Below, piece by piece: positions 43,818 to 52,769 of a DNA stretch of 64,000 nt (positions within the stretch are counted from its first letter, which is position 1; every line of letters begins with the position of its first letter). The stretch is from Umezawaea beigongshangensis (GTDB lineage Bacteria; Actinomycetota; Actinomycetes; Mycobacteriales; Pseudonocardiaceae). The DNA is taken from assembly GCF_016464305.1 (NCBI RefSeq), contig NZ_JAEIOJ010000007.1, positions 310,001-374,000 on the forward strand, written 5' to 3'. Both the position numbers and the translations under genes were made by a program. A model generated the notes under the pieces. The model was not told the DNA's origin. It saw only the letters and a program-made list of their open reading frames with translations, and did no database searches.

Positions 43818-43921
43818 GAGGCGCGAGTCTACTCATGGGTGCCGTAAAGCCCCCGTTGCACCTGTGAACGGGTGCTCCCGGCCCCCCTGCCCGCCTGGGA
43901 ACACCCGCCGCGGTGGAGTTC

Positions 43922-45028
43922 TCAGTTGTCCATCGACTGCTGCTTGCGCCAGCGGATGCCCGCCTCCAGGAAGTCGTCGATGTCCCCGTCGAGCACGGCG
44001 CCGGGGTTGCCGACCTCGTGCTCGGTCCGCAGGTCCTTGACCATCTGGTACGGGTGCAGCACGTAGGAGCGCATCTGGTTGCCCCAGCTCGACCCGGTGT
44101 CCTTCAGGGCGTCCATCCGGGCCTGCTCCTCCTGGCGCTGGCGCTCCAGCAGCTTGGCCTGGAGGACGGCCATGGCGGTGGCCTTGTTCTGGAGCTGCGA
44201 GCGCTCGTTCTGGCAGGACACGACGATCCCGGTCGGGATGTGGGTCAGCCGGACCGCGGAGTCGGTGGTGTTGACGCCCTGGCCACCGGGACCGGACGAG
44301 CGGTACACGTCGACGCGCAGTTCCTTCTCGTCGATCTCGACGTGGTCGGTCTGCTCGACCACGGGCACGACCTCGACGCCCGCGAAGGACGTCTGGCGGC
44401 GGCCCTGGTTGTCGAACGGGGAGATGCGCACGAGGCGGTGCGTGCCCTGCTCGACGGACAGCGTGCCGTAGGCGTAGGGGGCGGTCACCCGGAACGTGGC
44501 GGACTTGATGCCCGCCTCCTCCGCGTAGGAGGTGTCGAACACGTCGACGCCGTAGCCGTGCCGCTCGGCCCAGCGGGAGTACATCCGCAGCAGCATCTCG
44601 GCGAAGTCGGCCGCGTCGACGCCACCGGCCTCCGCGCGCACGGTCACCAGCGCGTTGCGCTCGTCGTACTCACCGGACAGCAGCGTGCGGACCTCCAGCG
44701 AGGAGATCTCCTCGCGGAGCTTGGCTCGCTCGGCGTCGGCCTCGGCGGCGCTGCTCTCGTCGCCCTCGTCCTCGGCCAGCTCGTAGAGGATGGGGAGGTC
44801 GCCCAGGCGGTTGCGCAGCGACGTGACGCGCCGCAGTTCACCCTGCCGGTGGGCGAGCTGGCTGTTGACCTGCTGCGCCTGCTCCTGGTCGTCCCACAGG
44901 TCGGGCCGGGCTGCCTGCTCCTCCAGCTCGGCGACCTGAGCGCGCAGTGTGTCGAGGTCCATCACCGCCTCGATGCTGCCGAGGGTCGTGGAGAGGTCCT
45001 TGATGTCCGCTTCGACGTCCGGGTTCAC
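43922..45028 (-). CDS. prfB: Peptide chain release factor 2
   Basis: 368 residues, full length. The stop-codon recognition motif lies in [17 protein letters not shown] (SPF, for UGA and UAA); the catalytic loop is [20 protein letters not shown] (GGQ). Unlike many bacterial prfB genes there is no in-frame UGA or slippery site near codon 25, so no programmed frameshift is needed. Start GTG 45028 has no clear Shine-Dalgarno and could be leaderless. It lies upstream of ftsE on the same strand, a conserved order. Confidence 0.97.
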   Translation of the reverse strand: MNPDVEADIKDLSTTLGSIEAVMDLDTLRAQVAELEEQAARPDLWDDQEQAQQVNSQLAHRQGELRRVTSLRNRLGDLPILYELAEDEGDESSAAEADAERAKLREEISSLEVRTLLSGEYDERNALVTVRAEAGGVDAADFAEMLLRMYSRWAERHGYGVDVFDTSYAEEAGIKSATFRVTAPYAYGTLSVEQGTHRLVRISPFDNQGRRQTSFAGVEVVPVVEQTDHVEIDEKELRVDVYRSSGPGGQGVNTTDSAVRLTHIPTGIVVSCQNERSQLQNKATAMAVLQAKLLERQRQEEQARMDALKDTGSSWGNQMRSYVLHPYQMVKDLRTEHEVGNPGAVLDGDIDDFLEAGIRWRKQQSMDN

Positions 45029-45089
45029 GGCAGAAGATTACGCCAGCACCGGTCGCCGCGGGCGACCGGTGGGCGCGTGACGGGGCGGT

Positions 45090-45590
45090 TCAGCCGGTCG
45101 GGATGGCGTCCAGGAGCTTCAGAGCGGCCCTGGCGTGAGCCAGGCCGAACTCGGCCACCGCCTTCCCGTACGGATCGTCCGCGGCCTTCACGGCCGCCCT
45201 GGCCGCGTCCAGGTCGGCGCTGTAGGAGGCGCGCGCGGTGTCGAGGAGGGCGGCCCGCTGCTTGACCGTCAGGGAACCGGCGTGCACCAGGCGCAGGATG
45301 AGCGGACTGCGCAGGTGGTCTGGTCCGGGCTGCGAGAGCAACCAGGCCTTGAACGCCTTCTTGCCGGCAGCCGCGAGCACGTACTGCTGGCTGGAGCGCG
45401 GCCCCTGCTTGCCGAGGCGGAGCAAGCCCGCGTCGGCCAGGGCCGGAAGCTCGCGGTAGACCTGGCTGCGGGTGACGCTGAAGAACGCACCGAAGCGCTC
45501 CCCGGCCTCAGCCACGAGCTGGCCACCGGTCTTGGGTCCGTCGTGCAGCAGTCCCAACAGGGCCGCCGCTGTCGCATTCAGGTCTGACAC
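45090..45590 (-). CDS. PadR-family transcriptional regulator
   Basis: 166 residues. The N-terminal winged helix (LLGLLHDGPKTGGQLVAEAG, then SVTRSQVYRELPALADAGLL) fits PadR. The C-terminal half (ADLDAARAAVKAADDPYGKA) is the helical Vir-type dimerisation part. The effector is unknown. Start GTG 45590 lacks a Shine-Dalgarno; a leaderless transcript is possible. The upstream region has an imperfect inverted repeat (45631-45638 with 45653-45660) that may be its operator. Confidence 0.8.
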   Translation of the reverse strand: MSDLNATAAALLGLLHDGPKTGGQLVAEAGERFGAFFSVTRSQVYRELPALADAGLLRLGKQGPRSSQQYVLAAAGKKAFKAWLLSQPGPDHLRSPLILRLVHAGSLTVKQRAALLDTARASYSADLDAARAAVKAADDPYGKAVAEFGLAHARAALKLLDAIPTG

Positions 45591-45996
45591 ACCGTCAAAG
45601 GTGCCACGACATCGCCGTCCTGTCCACAATGGTCAGCCGTTCTGTCCACTGTGGCTGATCACGGGCTAACGCGGTTGGGCCGTGCGGAGCAGCGGAAAGT
45701 GTCCATACGTCGCGCGGCGCCGATGTGGACCAACCGATCGGCCGCTTGACCCGCTGTGTCCACCCGAGGTGGAAAGTCCAAGCGCGGCAAGCAGTTTCGC
45801 CCGACGACGCACGTCGAACCTCACCCGATCGGACCTCTTTCGTGGCGCACCGCGTCCGAGCTGTGCGACCAGGCGGTGGGATGATCCCTCAACTCGGTGA
45901 CGTACGGGTGACGGGACTGGCGAACACGCTCAGTGGTGCGACCATTGCGGGTGGTGGGCGGGCTGTGGGAGCCCGCGCCGTAGCCGGAGGTGCGAC
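45591..45996. other. Intergenic region with TGTCCAC repeats and an imperfect inverted repeat
   Basis: No gene is supported. GGTCAGCC (45631-45638) and GGCTGATC (45653-45660) form a near-perfect inverted repeat around TGTCCACT. TGTCCAC also occurs at 45621 and 45757. This is the likely regulatory region of the PadR gene and, further right, of the zinc-ribbon gene. Confidence 0.45.
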
Positions 45997-46212
45997 ATGG
46001 GCATCAAGTGGATGGACTCGAAGGTCGGCCGCGGCGCGAAGGTCGTCAGGGGCGCGCGGGCCTGGGCGAGCGGGAGCATCCCGGACCAGACGGGCAAGGA
46101 CGAGTGCATGGTCTGCGGCAAGCAGATCCGCCGCAACCGCACGGTGAGCGGAGGGGGCCGGGTCTGCTCCTCCATGACCTGCATCGAGTACTGGGTCGAG
46201 AACATGACCTGA
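45997..46212 (+). CDS. Small zinc-ribbon-like protein
   Basis: 71 residues. Basic N-terminal half; the C-terminal half holds CMVC (Cys37, Cys40) and CSSMTC (Cys57, Cys62), a likely zinc knuckle. Start ATG 45997 has a strong GGAGG (45986-45990) six bases upstream, and a strong terminator follows the stop by eleven bases, so this is a genuine single-gene unit. The function is unknown; size and charge would suit nucleic-acid or ribosome binding. Confidence 0.75.
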   Translation: MGIKWMDSKVGRGAKVVRGARAWASGSIPDQTGKDECMVCGKQIRRNRTVSGGGRVCSSMTCIEYWVENMT

Positions 46213-46222
46213 GAACGAAGAA

Positions 46223-46251
46223 GGTCCCCGGAGCCACGGGCTCCGGGGACC
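46223..46251. terminator. Terminator shared by the zinc-ribbon gene and the first initiator tRNA
   Basis: A perfect 13-bp stem (GGTCCCCGGAGCC, 46223-46235, with its complement at 46239-46251) and a three-base loop between convergent units. Confidence 0.85.
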
Positions 46252-46261
46252 TCTCACGCAG

Positions 46262-46335
46262 TAGCGGGGACAGGATTTGAACCTGCGACCTCTGGGTTAT
46301 GAGCCCAGCGAGCTACCGAGCTGCTCCACCCCGCG
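46262..46335 (-). tRNA. Initiator tRNA-fMet (CAT), copy 1
   Basis: 74 bases. The anticodon arm CTGGG-CTCATAA-CCCAG has the three G-C pairs diagnostic of initiator tRNA. The first acceptor base pair is unpaired (C1, U72), as in actinobacterial initiators. The sequence is identical to copies 2 and 3. Confidence 0.95.
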
Positions 46336-46409
46336 TCGGTAGAACCAACAGTACACAAGACCCGCGAGAACACCAAATCGCCCCGCCGAAGCCGAAGGCG
46401 AGCAAAAAA

Positions 46410-46441
46410 GAAGTCCCGCCCGGACACCCGGACGGGACTTC
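46410..46441 (-). terminator. Terminator after initiator tRNA copy 2
   Basis: A 14-bp stem with one wobble pair (GAAGTCCCGCCCGG, 46410-46423, against 46428-46441). On the minus strand the stem is followed by a run of six U (46409-46404), a textbook intrinsic terminator. Confidence 0.85.
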
Positions 46442-46449
46442 TCACGCAG

Positions 46450-46523
46450 TAGCGGGGACAGGATTTGAACCTGCGACCTCTGGGTTATGAGCCCAGCGAG
46501 CTACCGAGCTGCTCCACCCCGCG
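46450..46523 (-). tRNA. Initiator tRNA-fMet (CAT), copy 2
   Basis: 74 bases, identical to copy 1, with the same three G-C pairs in the anticodon stem and the same unpaired first acceptor position. It lies 114 bases upstream of copy 1 in the direction of transcription and has its own terminator. Confidence 0.95.
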
Positions 46524-46614
46524 TCGGTAAGCCCAACAGTACACACACCCCCACACAAAACCAAATCCCCCCAAGCCAAGCCAACAAGCAGCCCAAACAC
46601 AAGCCAAGAAGCAA

Positions 46615-46805
46615 GCCGAAGGCGAGCCCGAACGCGAAGCCGAAGGCGAGCCCGAACGCGAAGCCGAAGGCGAGCCCGAACGCGAAGCCGAAGGCGAGCC
46701 CGAACGCGAAGCCGAAGGCGAGCCCGACCCGAACGCGAAGCCGAAGGCGAGCCCGAACGCGAAGCCGAAGGCGAGCCCGAACGCGAAGCCGAAGGCGAGC
46801 CCGAG
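46615..46805. repeat. 24-bp tandem repeat between initiator tRNA copies 2 and 3
   Basis: Eight units of GCCGAAGGCGAGCCCGAACGCGAA start at 46615, 46639, 46663, 46687, 46711, 46740, 46764 and 46788. Units are almost identical; after unit five a five-base insertion shifts the phase. A partial match (GCCGAAGGCGAGC) also lies between copies 1 and 2 near 46391. It does not encode a credible protein. Confidence 0.9.
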
Positions 46806-46812
46806 AGGGGGT

Positions 46813-46863
46813 GCAGGGGGACGAAGACCCCCTGCCGGGGGTCTGGGGGGCTCGGCCCCCCAG
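46813..46863. other. Paired G/C-run hairpins next to the tandem repeat
   Basis: GCAGGGGG (46813-46820) pairs with CCCCCTGC (46828-46835), and CTGGGGGG (46843-46850) with CCCCCCAG (46856-46863). Such stacked hairpins are widespread in actinobacterial intergenic DNA and may act as terminators or transcript ends. Confidence 0.6.
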
Positions 46864-46874
46864 GGCAATGCGAA

Positions 46875-46908
46875 AAAGTCCCGTCCTTCGAATGAAGGAC
46901 AGGACTTT
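46875..46908 (-). terminator. Terminator after initiator tRNA copy 3
   Basis: A 14-bp stem with one mismatch (AAAGTCCCGTCCTT, 46875-46888, against 46895-46908), ending in a U-rich tail on the minus strand. Confidence 0.8.
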
Positions 46909-46918
46909 CCCAACTTTG

Positions 46919-46992
46919 TAGCGGGGACAGGATTTGAACCTGCGACCTCTGGGTTATGAGCCCAGCGAGCTACCGAGCTGCTCCACCCCGCG
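46919..46992 (-). tRNA. Initiator tRNA-fMet (CAT), copy 3
   Basis: 74 bases, identical to copies 1 and 2. It is the most upstream of the three in transcription order and is separated from copy 2 by about 395 bases containing the 24-bp repeat. Each copy with its own terminator suggests recent duplication of a complete transcription unit. Confidence 0.95.
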
Positions 46993-47086
46993 TCGGTAAG
47001 CAGAACTCTACGCGGGGGTTGCGCGGAAGTGCAAATCGGGTGGCCCGGACGTGTGCCGGGCCACCCGATGTTCGCGTTGCCGCAGG

Positions 47087-50086
47087 TCAGCCGGTCGGCG
47101 TCGGCGAGGGTGCGACGGAGGACTGCGACGCGGGCGGGGATGCCGCCATCGCCGCGTCGAACCTCTTGCCGGCGTCGTCGACCGCCTTGAAGGCGTCTCC
47201 GATGGCGGCGAAGTCACCGCTCTGCTGCGCCGTCCTCAGGGTGGCGATCGCGGCCTGGAGGTCGCGAGCCGCCTGCTGGAGGTCGGGGCTGGTGCCGTTG
47301 CCGTTGCCGGGCGCCTGGGTGCCCGGCGTGGTGCTCGTCGGCGGCGGCGTGGTGGCGGTGCCGTCGCCACTGGGGTCTGGCACCTGGGACGCGGCTCCGG
47401 AGAGCACCTGTTCCAGCGCCTCGCTCAGCGTGGGCGCGTACCCGACCGCGCCGCCGAAGCTCACGAGGACCTTGTAGAGCTGCGGGAACGAGGTGTTCTG
47501 GCTGGCCCGTTCGATGTAGACGGGTTCGACGTAGAGCAGGCCGCCGCCCACCGGGAGCGTGAGCAGGTTGCCGTACCTGACGGTCGTCTTCTGCTGGGTC
47601 AGCAGGTTCAGCTCGCTGGAGACGGCGCCGGAGGTCAGGAACTGCGTCTGGATCTGCTGCGGTCCCTTGGCCTCGTTGTTGAGCGTGAGGACGCTGATCT
47701 TGCCGTAGTTGTCCGGATCGGACCTGGCCGTCATGTAGGCGGCCGCGAACTCGCGGTTCTGCCGGACGAGCGTGCTGGTGAGCTGGAAGTCCACCGCGTT
47801 GGAGTCACCGGTCGGGTCACCGGCGAGCACGTAGTACGGCGGCTGCTGGTCGCGCGCGCCCCGAGCGGCGCTCTGCTGGAGCTGCTCGGTGGTGATGGCG
47901 TTGTCGACGGTCGGGTCGGACGGGACGCCCCAGAAGGCGACACCGGAGAAGAAGTCGCGCGGCTGGGTGACGTGGTAGCGGGCCAGCGTCTCGCGCTGGA
48001 CCTTGAACAGGTCCTCCGGGTAGCGGAAGTGCTCCTGGAGCGACCGGGAGATGTCGCTCTTGGGCTGGACCGTGCCGGGGAAGACGTTCATCCACGTCTT
48101 GAGGACGGGGTCCTGCTCGTCCATCGCGTACAGGGTGACCGTGCCGTCGTAGGCGTCCACGGTGGCCTTGACGGAGTTGCGGATGTAGTTGATGTCGTCG
48201 TTGCGCTGGGCCGGCACGCCGGACAGCGAGTCGTTGGTGGCCTCGCCCAGCGCGGTGCGCTCCGCGTAGGGGTAGTTGTTCAGCGTCGTGTAGCCGTCGA
48301 CGATCCAGGTGATCTTGCCGTCCACCACCGCGGGGTAGGGGTCGGTGTCCACGGTGAGCCACGGCGCGACGGCCTCGACGCGCTGGCGCGGGTCGCGCTT
48401 GAAGAGGATCTTCGAGTCCTCGCTGATGGCGGAGTTGAACAGGATGTTCCGCTCGCCGTAGTAGGACGCGAAGACGAGCTTGTTCAGCGCGCCGCCGATC
48501 CGCACACCGCCGGAGCCGTCGTAGGTGAACTGGGTGGTGTCGGTGTCGTACTCGTTGGGCGCGTCGGCGGGCCGCCCGCCGACGATGGCGTAGTCGGGTG
48601 CCTGGTTCAGCTCGCCGTAGTAGGTGCGGGGCTGCTGCACCTCGATGGCGCCCTGGGTGACCTCGCCGCGCTCGTTGAGCTGGCTGGCCTGGAACGCCGG
48701 GTAGCCGCCGGTGCCGCCGGAGTCGGCCGGGGAGCTGACCTTGTTGGCCTCGGCGTAGACGAAGCCGTTGCCGTGGGTGTAGATCAGGTGCCGGTTGATC
48801 CAGTCGCGCTGTCCCTCGGGCAGGCCGGCGGTGTTCAGCTCGCGCACCGCCACGATGTAGTCGCGGGGGGTGCCGCCGACCGTGTAGCGGTCCACGTCGA
48901 GCTTCTCCTGGAAGCCGTAGAACGGCCGGAGCTGCTGGTACTGGGTGAAGGTCTTGCCCAGCACGTTCGGGTCGAGGAGGCGGACGTTGCCGACCGTCGC
49001 CTTGTCGTCGCTCAGCTCCTGGAGGGAGACGTTCTCCTTGCCCTCGTACGGTTTTGTCTCGACCTTGTCGTCCGTGAGCGCGAACGCCTGCTTGGTGGCG
49101 GTGATGTTGCGCCTGATCGACTCGGCCTCCTTCTCGATCGCGTTGGGCTTGACCGAGAACTGCTCCAGCACGGCGGGCCAGGCGGCGCCGACGAGGACGC
49201 TGGACAGCACGAGGAGCACCGTCGCGATGGCCGGGAGCTGCATGTTGCGCAGGAACGCGCCCGCGAAGAACGCCACGGCGCAGAACACGGCGATGCACAG
49301 CAGGATCAGCTTGGCCGGCAGCACCGCGTTGAGGTCGGTGTAGGTGGCGCCGTCGAACTTGTCGTTCCGGTTCGAGAACAGCAGCGTGTACCGGTCGAAG
49401 AAGTACGCCACGGCCTTGAGCAGGATGAACGTTCCCGCGACGAGCGCGAGGTGCGTGCGGGCGGGGCCGGAGACCTGGCCGCCGCGGCCGGCGAGCCGGA
49501 TGCCGCCGAACAGGTAGTGCGCCACCAGCGCGCCGAGGAACGACAGGGCGGTGGCGATGAACAGCCACGACAGCAGCCACGTGTAGAAGGGCAGCTGGAA
49601 GGCGTAGAACCCGATGTCGTGCTGGAACTGCGGGTCCGCGACGCCGAACGGCGTGGAGTTCAGGAAGAGCTGGAGCTGCTGCCAGTCGGCCTGCGCCGAA
49701 GCTCCGGCGACGAGGCCCACGAGCACCGGCAGGCCGATGCCGAACAGGCGCAGCCTGCGCACGACGACCGTGCGGTAGCGGGCGACCGGGTCGTCGGGGC
49801 CGGTCACGGGCACGAACACCGGCCGCGAGCGGTAGGCGAGGTACAGGTTCAGCGCGACCAGCCCGCCGACGAGCAGGCCCACTCCGGCGAAGAGGGCGAG
49901 CCTGGTCAGCAGCACGGTGCTGTAGACCGAGCGGAAGCCGACCTCGCCGAACCAGAGCCAGTTGACGTAGGTGTCGAGCAACCTGGAACCGGTGATCAGC
50001 CCGACCAGGAGCACCACACCGATGATGAGCAGTATCCGGCTTCGTCGGGACAGCTTGGGCAGTCCGACCGGGGGCCGTGTGGCCAC
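47087..50086 (-). CDS. UPF0182-family membrane protein
   Basis: 999 residues. Seven membrane helices lie in the first 310 residues, followed by a large extracellular domain (about 320-900) and a disordered Pro/Ser/Thr tail. Family signatures include DTYVNWLWFGEVGFRSVY near the N-terminus and RNDKFDGATYTDLNAVLPAK between helices 5 and 6. The function is unknown; the mycobacterial relative Rv3193c has the same neighbours. Start GTG 50086, with AGGAG eight bases upstream. The 24-bp repeat and tRNA genes lie downstream. Confidence 0.9.
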   Translation of the reverse strand: MATRPPVGLPKLSRRSRILLIIGVVLLVGLITGSRLLDTYVNWLWFGEVGFRSVYSTVLLTRLALFAGVGLLVGGLVALNLYLAYRSRPVFVPVTGPDDPVARYRTVVVRRLRLFGIGLPVLVGLVAGASAQADWQQLQLFLNSTPFGVADPQFQHDIGFYAFQLPFYTWLLSWLFIATALSFLGALVAHYLFGGIRLAGRGGQVSGPARTHLALVAGTFILLKAVAYFFDRYTLLFSNRNDKFDGATYTDLNAVLPAKLILLCIAVFCAVAFFAGAFLRNMQLPAIATVLLVLSSVLVGAAWPAVLEQFSVKPNAIEKEAESIRRNITATKQAFALTDDKVETKPYEGKENVSLQELSDDKATVGNVRLLDPNVLGKTFTQYQQLRPFYGFQEKLDVDRYTVGGTPRDYIVAVRELNTAGLPEGQRDWINRHLIYTHGNGFVYAEANKVSSPADSGGTGGYPAFQASQLNERGEVTQGAIEVQQPRTYYGELNQAPDYAIVGGRPADAPNEYDTDTTQFTYDGSGGVRIGGALNKLVFASYYGERNILFNSAISEDSKILFKRDPRQRVEAVAPWLTVDTDPYPAVVDGKITWIVDGYTTLNNYPYAERTALGEATNDSLSGVPAQRNDDINYIRNSVKATVDAYDGTVTLYAMDEQDPVLKTWMNVFPGTVQPKSDISRSLQEHFRYPEDLFKVQRETLARYHVTQPRDFFSGVAFWGVPSDPTVDNAITTEQLQQSAARGARDQQPPYYVLAGDPTGDSNAVDFQLTSTLVRQNREFAAAYMTARSDPDNYGKISVLTLNNEAKGPQQIQTQFLTSGAVSSELNLLTQQKTTVRYGNLLTLPVGGGLLYVEPVYIERASQNTSFPQLYKVLVSFGGAVGYAPTLSEALEQVLSGAASQVPDPSGDGTATTPPPTSTTPGTQAPGNGNGTSPDLQQAARDLQAAIATLRTAQQSGDFAAIGDAFKAVDDAGKRFDAAMAASPPASQSSVAPSPTPTG

Positions 50087-50215
50087 GGGGCACGCTCCTG
50101 GATCGCGGTTCTGCGTAGTTTCTGCCTGTCCAACTCTACGGACGCCCCGTCCGGTTCCCCGATCGGTTGTCCGATTCGCCCCTGCCGACAGCGCGGGGCC
50201 GGTGCGGGTGGGAGC

Positions 50216-50764
50216 ATGTCGCGCGTGTCAGCCAGTGAATCCCCGGACAAGCCCATCGCACTGCTGCCCGCCGTGGCCCGCGAGGTGGAGGAGTTCGTCT
50301 CCTCCGCCGGTTGGGACCAGGCTCCGCAGCTGTTCGCCCTCGTCCCGACCGCGGAGCTGCTCACCTCGCAGCCCGAGCTGGCGGGGCAGCTCGACCCGGC
50401 GTCGACGTGGACGCCCATCGCCCAGGACGAGCTTCCCGCCGACGACCTGGGCGAGGCGCTCGCCGGGATCGTCTGGCCGGACGTCGTCGGCGGCTGCGCC
50501 CTCGCTCAGGAGATCGTCGTGCTGCCGCCGGAGGCGGAGGACGAGATCCCCGACGACGAGCAGGACGACGAGGCCGCCCGCCGCTTCGCCGCCGAGCACC
50601 CGCAGCGCCGCGAGGCGCGTCTCGTGGCCGCGGTGCTGCGCGACGGCACCGTGGCGTGCGTGCTGCACCTGCGGGGCGACGCGGAGCGGCCGGACGAGAT
50701 CGTGGAGCACCCCGAGCTCGCGCCCAACCTCACGGACGCGCTGCTGGAGACGTTCAAGCCGTAG
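50216..50764 (+). CDS. PPA1309-family protein
   Basis: 182 residues. Pattern: AREVEEFVSSAGWDQAPQLF near the N-terminus, IVWPDVVGGCALAQEIVVLP in the middle and REARLVAAVLRDGTVACVLH near the end, as in the uncharacterised actinobacterial PPA1309 family. No catalytic motif or membrane helix. It is divergent from the UPF0182 gene and next to the S16 protease region, a conserved actinobacterial arrangement. ATG 50216 is close to GGGAG (2-base gap); GTG 50225 has better spacing and may be the true start. Confidence 0.75.
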   Translation: MSRVSASESPDKPIALLPAVAREVEEFVSSAGWDQAPQLFALVPTAELLTSQPELAGQLDPASTWTPIAQDELPADDLGEALAGIVWPDVVGGCALAQEIVVLPPEAEDEIPDDEQDDEAARRFAAEHPQRREARLVAAVLRDGTVACVLHLRGDAERPDEIVEHPELAPNLTDALLETFKP

Positions 50765-50939
50765 CCGGTCGGACCGGGCCGCGCGGGCGGGCGCGCCGGT
50801 GCGCCCCGCCCGCGCTCGGCCCTGGACGAGACCTGGACGGAAGGCGCGCATCTCCCGTGTCCACCCCTCCGCCTCCTTAGCATTCGGACCAACGCGGTGC
50901 CGCCGCGGGTAGGTGTTCGGGTACGGGAGAGGGGCGGAC

Positions 50940-52712
50940 ATGACTGCTCCGATCGAACGGAACACGGCTGTCGTCGCGCACGAGGACGACGATCTGATCT
51001 TCATCAACCCCGACGTGCAGCTCGGCGTCCAACGGGGTGCGCCGACCAGGACGGTCTACGTGACCGCCGGTGAGTTCAACGGCAACGGCACGACGCGCGA
51101 GCTGTACGCGGCGCAGCGCCGGGCGGGCGTGTGCGCCGCCTACGCCTCGATGGCGGGTGTCGCGGACCGGTGGACCCGCACCAGCCGCACCTTCGCGGGG
51201 AGGGCGGTGGAGGTCGACGTGCTCGTCGGTGCCCCGCACGTGGAGCTGGTGTTCCTCGGCCTGCCGGACGGCGGGGACTCGTTGCAGCTCGACGCGCTGA
51301 CGAGGCTGTGGGACGACGCTCAGGAGACGGCGCACACCATCGTCTACCCCGGCTCGCCGGTGCAGCAGTCCCTCGTCTACACGGGCGCCGGGCTGACGGC
51401 CGTGCTGGTCGCGCTGCTGGCGGACTCCGCCCCGACCGCGGTGTTCGCGCAGGACCCGGAGCCGGACCCGAGGGACGCGCCCGACCACGCGGACCACGTG
51501 GCCTGCGCGAGGTTCGCGCGGGCGGCGTTCGAGATCCACGCCACCGGCACCGGGACCCGGCCGCTGCTGGTCGAGCACCGCGGCTACGGCACGCAGGGCT
51601 GGGCGCAGAACCTGTCGCAGCAGGCCGTCAGCACCAAGAGCGCCGTCTACGGGGTCTACGCCGCGCAGGACAGCGGGGCGGGCAGCTCGCCGCTGGTGTG
51701 GCTGCGCAGCCAGTACTGGCGGTGGCCGGCGGGCACGGCGTGGGCGGGCAAGGACGGTGGCGGGCGGACGCACGTGTTCTCCGCGCAGGGCGGCGCGGTG
51801 CGCCACTGGAGGCAGCAGACCGCGGGCGGGGCCTTCACCGGGCCGGTGTCCATCGGCGGCGGCCCGGTCGCGCCGTCGCTGGCCGTCGGGTCGAACCAGG
51901 ACGGGCGCGTCGAGGTGTTCGCGGTCGACCTGGAGACGCACGACGTCGTGACGAGCTACCAGACGTCGGTCGGCGGGGGCTTCTCCGCCTGGGAGAGCCT
52001 CGGCAACCCCAACGGCGAGAGCGGTCAGCACACCGGCGCGCCCGCGGTGGGCAAGAACGCCGACGGCCGCTTGCAGGTGTTCGTGAAGAACTCCGGCGGC
52101 GGGGTGTCGACGGCCTACCAGACGGAGGTCAACGCCGGTTTCTCCGGCTGGGAGGACTTCGGCGGCGGTCCCGACGTGCGGGGCACTCCGGTGTGCGTGC
52201 GGCGGCCCGACGGGCGGCTGGCCCTGTTCGCCGCCACCCGGACGGGTGTCCTGCGGTGGTGGCAGGCCACCCCGAGCCAGGGGTGGGGGCCGGTCGCCTC
52301 GCTGGTCGGGGACGCGGTGACCAGTTCGCCCACCGCCGCCCTGAACGCCGACGGGCGGCTGGAGGTGTTCTGGCGCGGCGAGTTCGGCGACGTCCGGACG
52401 GTGTACGAGTTCAGCGTCGGCGGGAGCTGGTCCGGCCCGCCTACCGGCCTGGGCTCGCCGGGAGGCGTCGGCGAGGTGGCGGCGCTGCGGGCGTCCGGGG
52501 CGCAGAACCGGATCTTCCTGGCGGCGCGCGACGCGACGGGCGGGGTGTCGTTCACCCGGCAGGTCGCCCCGAACGACGGGTTCGGGTCGTGGAGCGGGCT
52601 CGTCGGGACCACGCCGGTGTCACCGGCGCTGGTGACCAACTCCGCCGGTCAGCCGATCGCCCTGCGCATCGGCACGGACGGCAGGCTGCTCGTCTCGCCC
52701 CCGCTGCCCTGA
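50940..52712 (+). CDS. PIG-L-type deacetylase fused to a lectin-like propeller
   Basis: 590 residues. The N-terminal 190 residues fit the PIG-L/LmbE zinc deacetylase fold; the AHPDDE metal motif appears as AHEDDDLIFINPDV (His14, Asp16-18). From about 240 onward are repeats of the PLL/fucose-lectin propeller type, with NxDGRL(E/Q)VF in each blade (DGRVEVFAVD, DGRLQVFVKN, DGRLALFAAT, DGRLEVFWRG). No signal peptide is seen. It probably de-N-acetylates a sugar recognised by the propeller. Start ATG 50940 with AGGGG five bases upstream. A 17-bp sequence containing the stop codon is duplicated immediately downstream. Confidence 0.8.
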   Translation: MTAPIERNTAVVAHEDDDLIFINPDVQLGVQRGAPTRTVYVTAGEFNGNGTTRELYAAQRRAGVCAAYASMAGVADRWTRTSRTFAGRAVEVDVLVGAPHVELVFLGLPDGGDSLQLDALTRLWDDAQETAHTIVYPGSPVQQSLVYTGAGLTAVLVALLADSAPTAVFAQDPEPDPRDAPDHADHVACARFARAAFEIHATGTGTRPLLVEHRGYGTQGWAQNLSQQAVSTKSAVYGVYAAQDSGAGSSPLVWLRSQYWRWPAGTAWAGKDGGGRTHVFSAQGGAVRHWRQQTAGGAFTGPVSIGGGPVAPSLAVGSNQDGRVEVFAVDLETHDVVTSYQTSVGGGFSAWESLGNPNGESGQHTGAPAVGKNADGRLQVFVKNSGGGVSTAYQTEVNAGFSGWEDFGGGPDVRGTPVCVRRPDGRLALFAATRTGVLRWWQATPSQGWGPVASLVGDAVTSSPTAALNADGRLEVFWRGEFGDVRTVYEFSVGGSWSGPPTGLGSPGGVGEVAALRASGAQNRIFLAARDATGGVSFTRQVAPNDGFGSWSGLVGTTPVSPALVTNSAGQPIALRIGTDGRLLVSPPLP

Positions 52713-52742
52713 CGACCGCGCTGCCCTGACGACCGCGCCGAG

Positions 52743-52767
52743 CCGGTGGCCCGATCCGGGCCACCGG
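52743..52767. terminator. Terminator between convergent genes
   Basis: An 11-bp perfect stem (CCGGTGGCCCG, 52743-52753, with its complement at 52757-52767) and a three-base loop, between the PIG-L gene and the S16 protease gene. Confidence 0.8.
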
Positions 52768-52769
52768 TC

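Noticed and set aside
46485-46913. A glycine/phenylalanine/alanine-rich protein encoded by the 24-bp repeat
   Set aside because: A repeat in multiples of three always leaves frames open. The frame runs through a tRNA gene and lacks start signals.
47051-50764. A 1237-codon + strand frame across the UPF0182 gene
   Set aside because: It is antisense to a clear membrane protein and mirrors its codons; only its last 183 codons are a real gene, the PPA1309-family protein.
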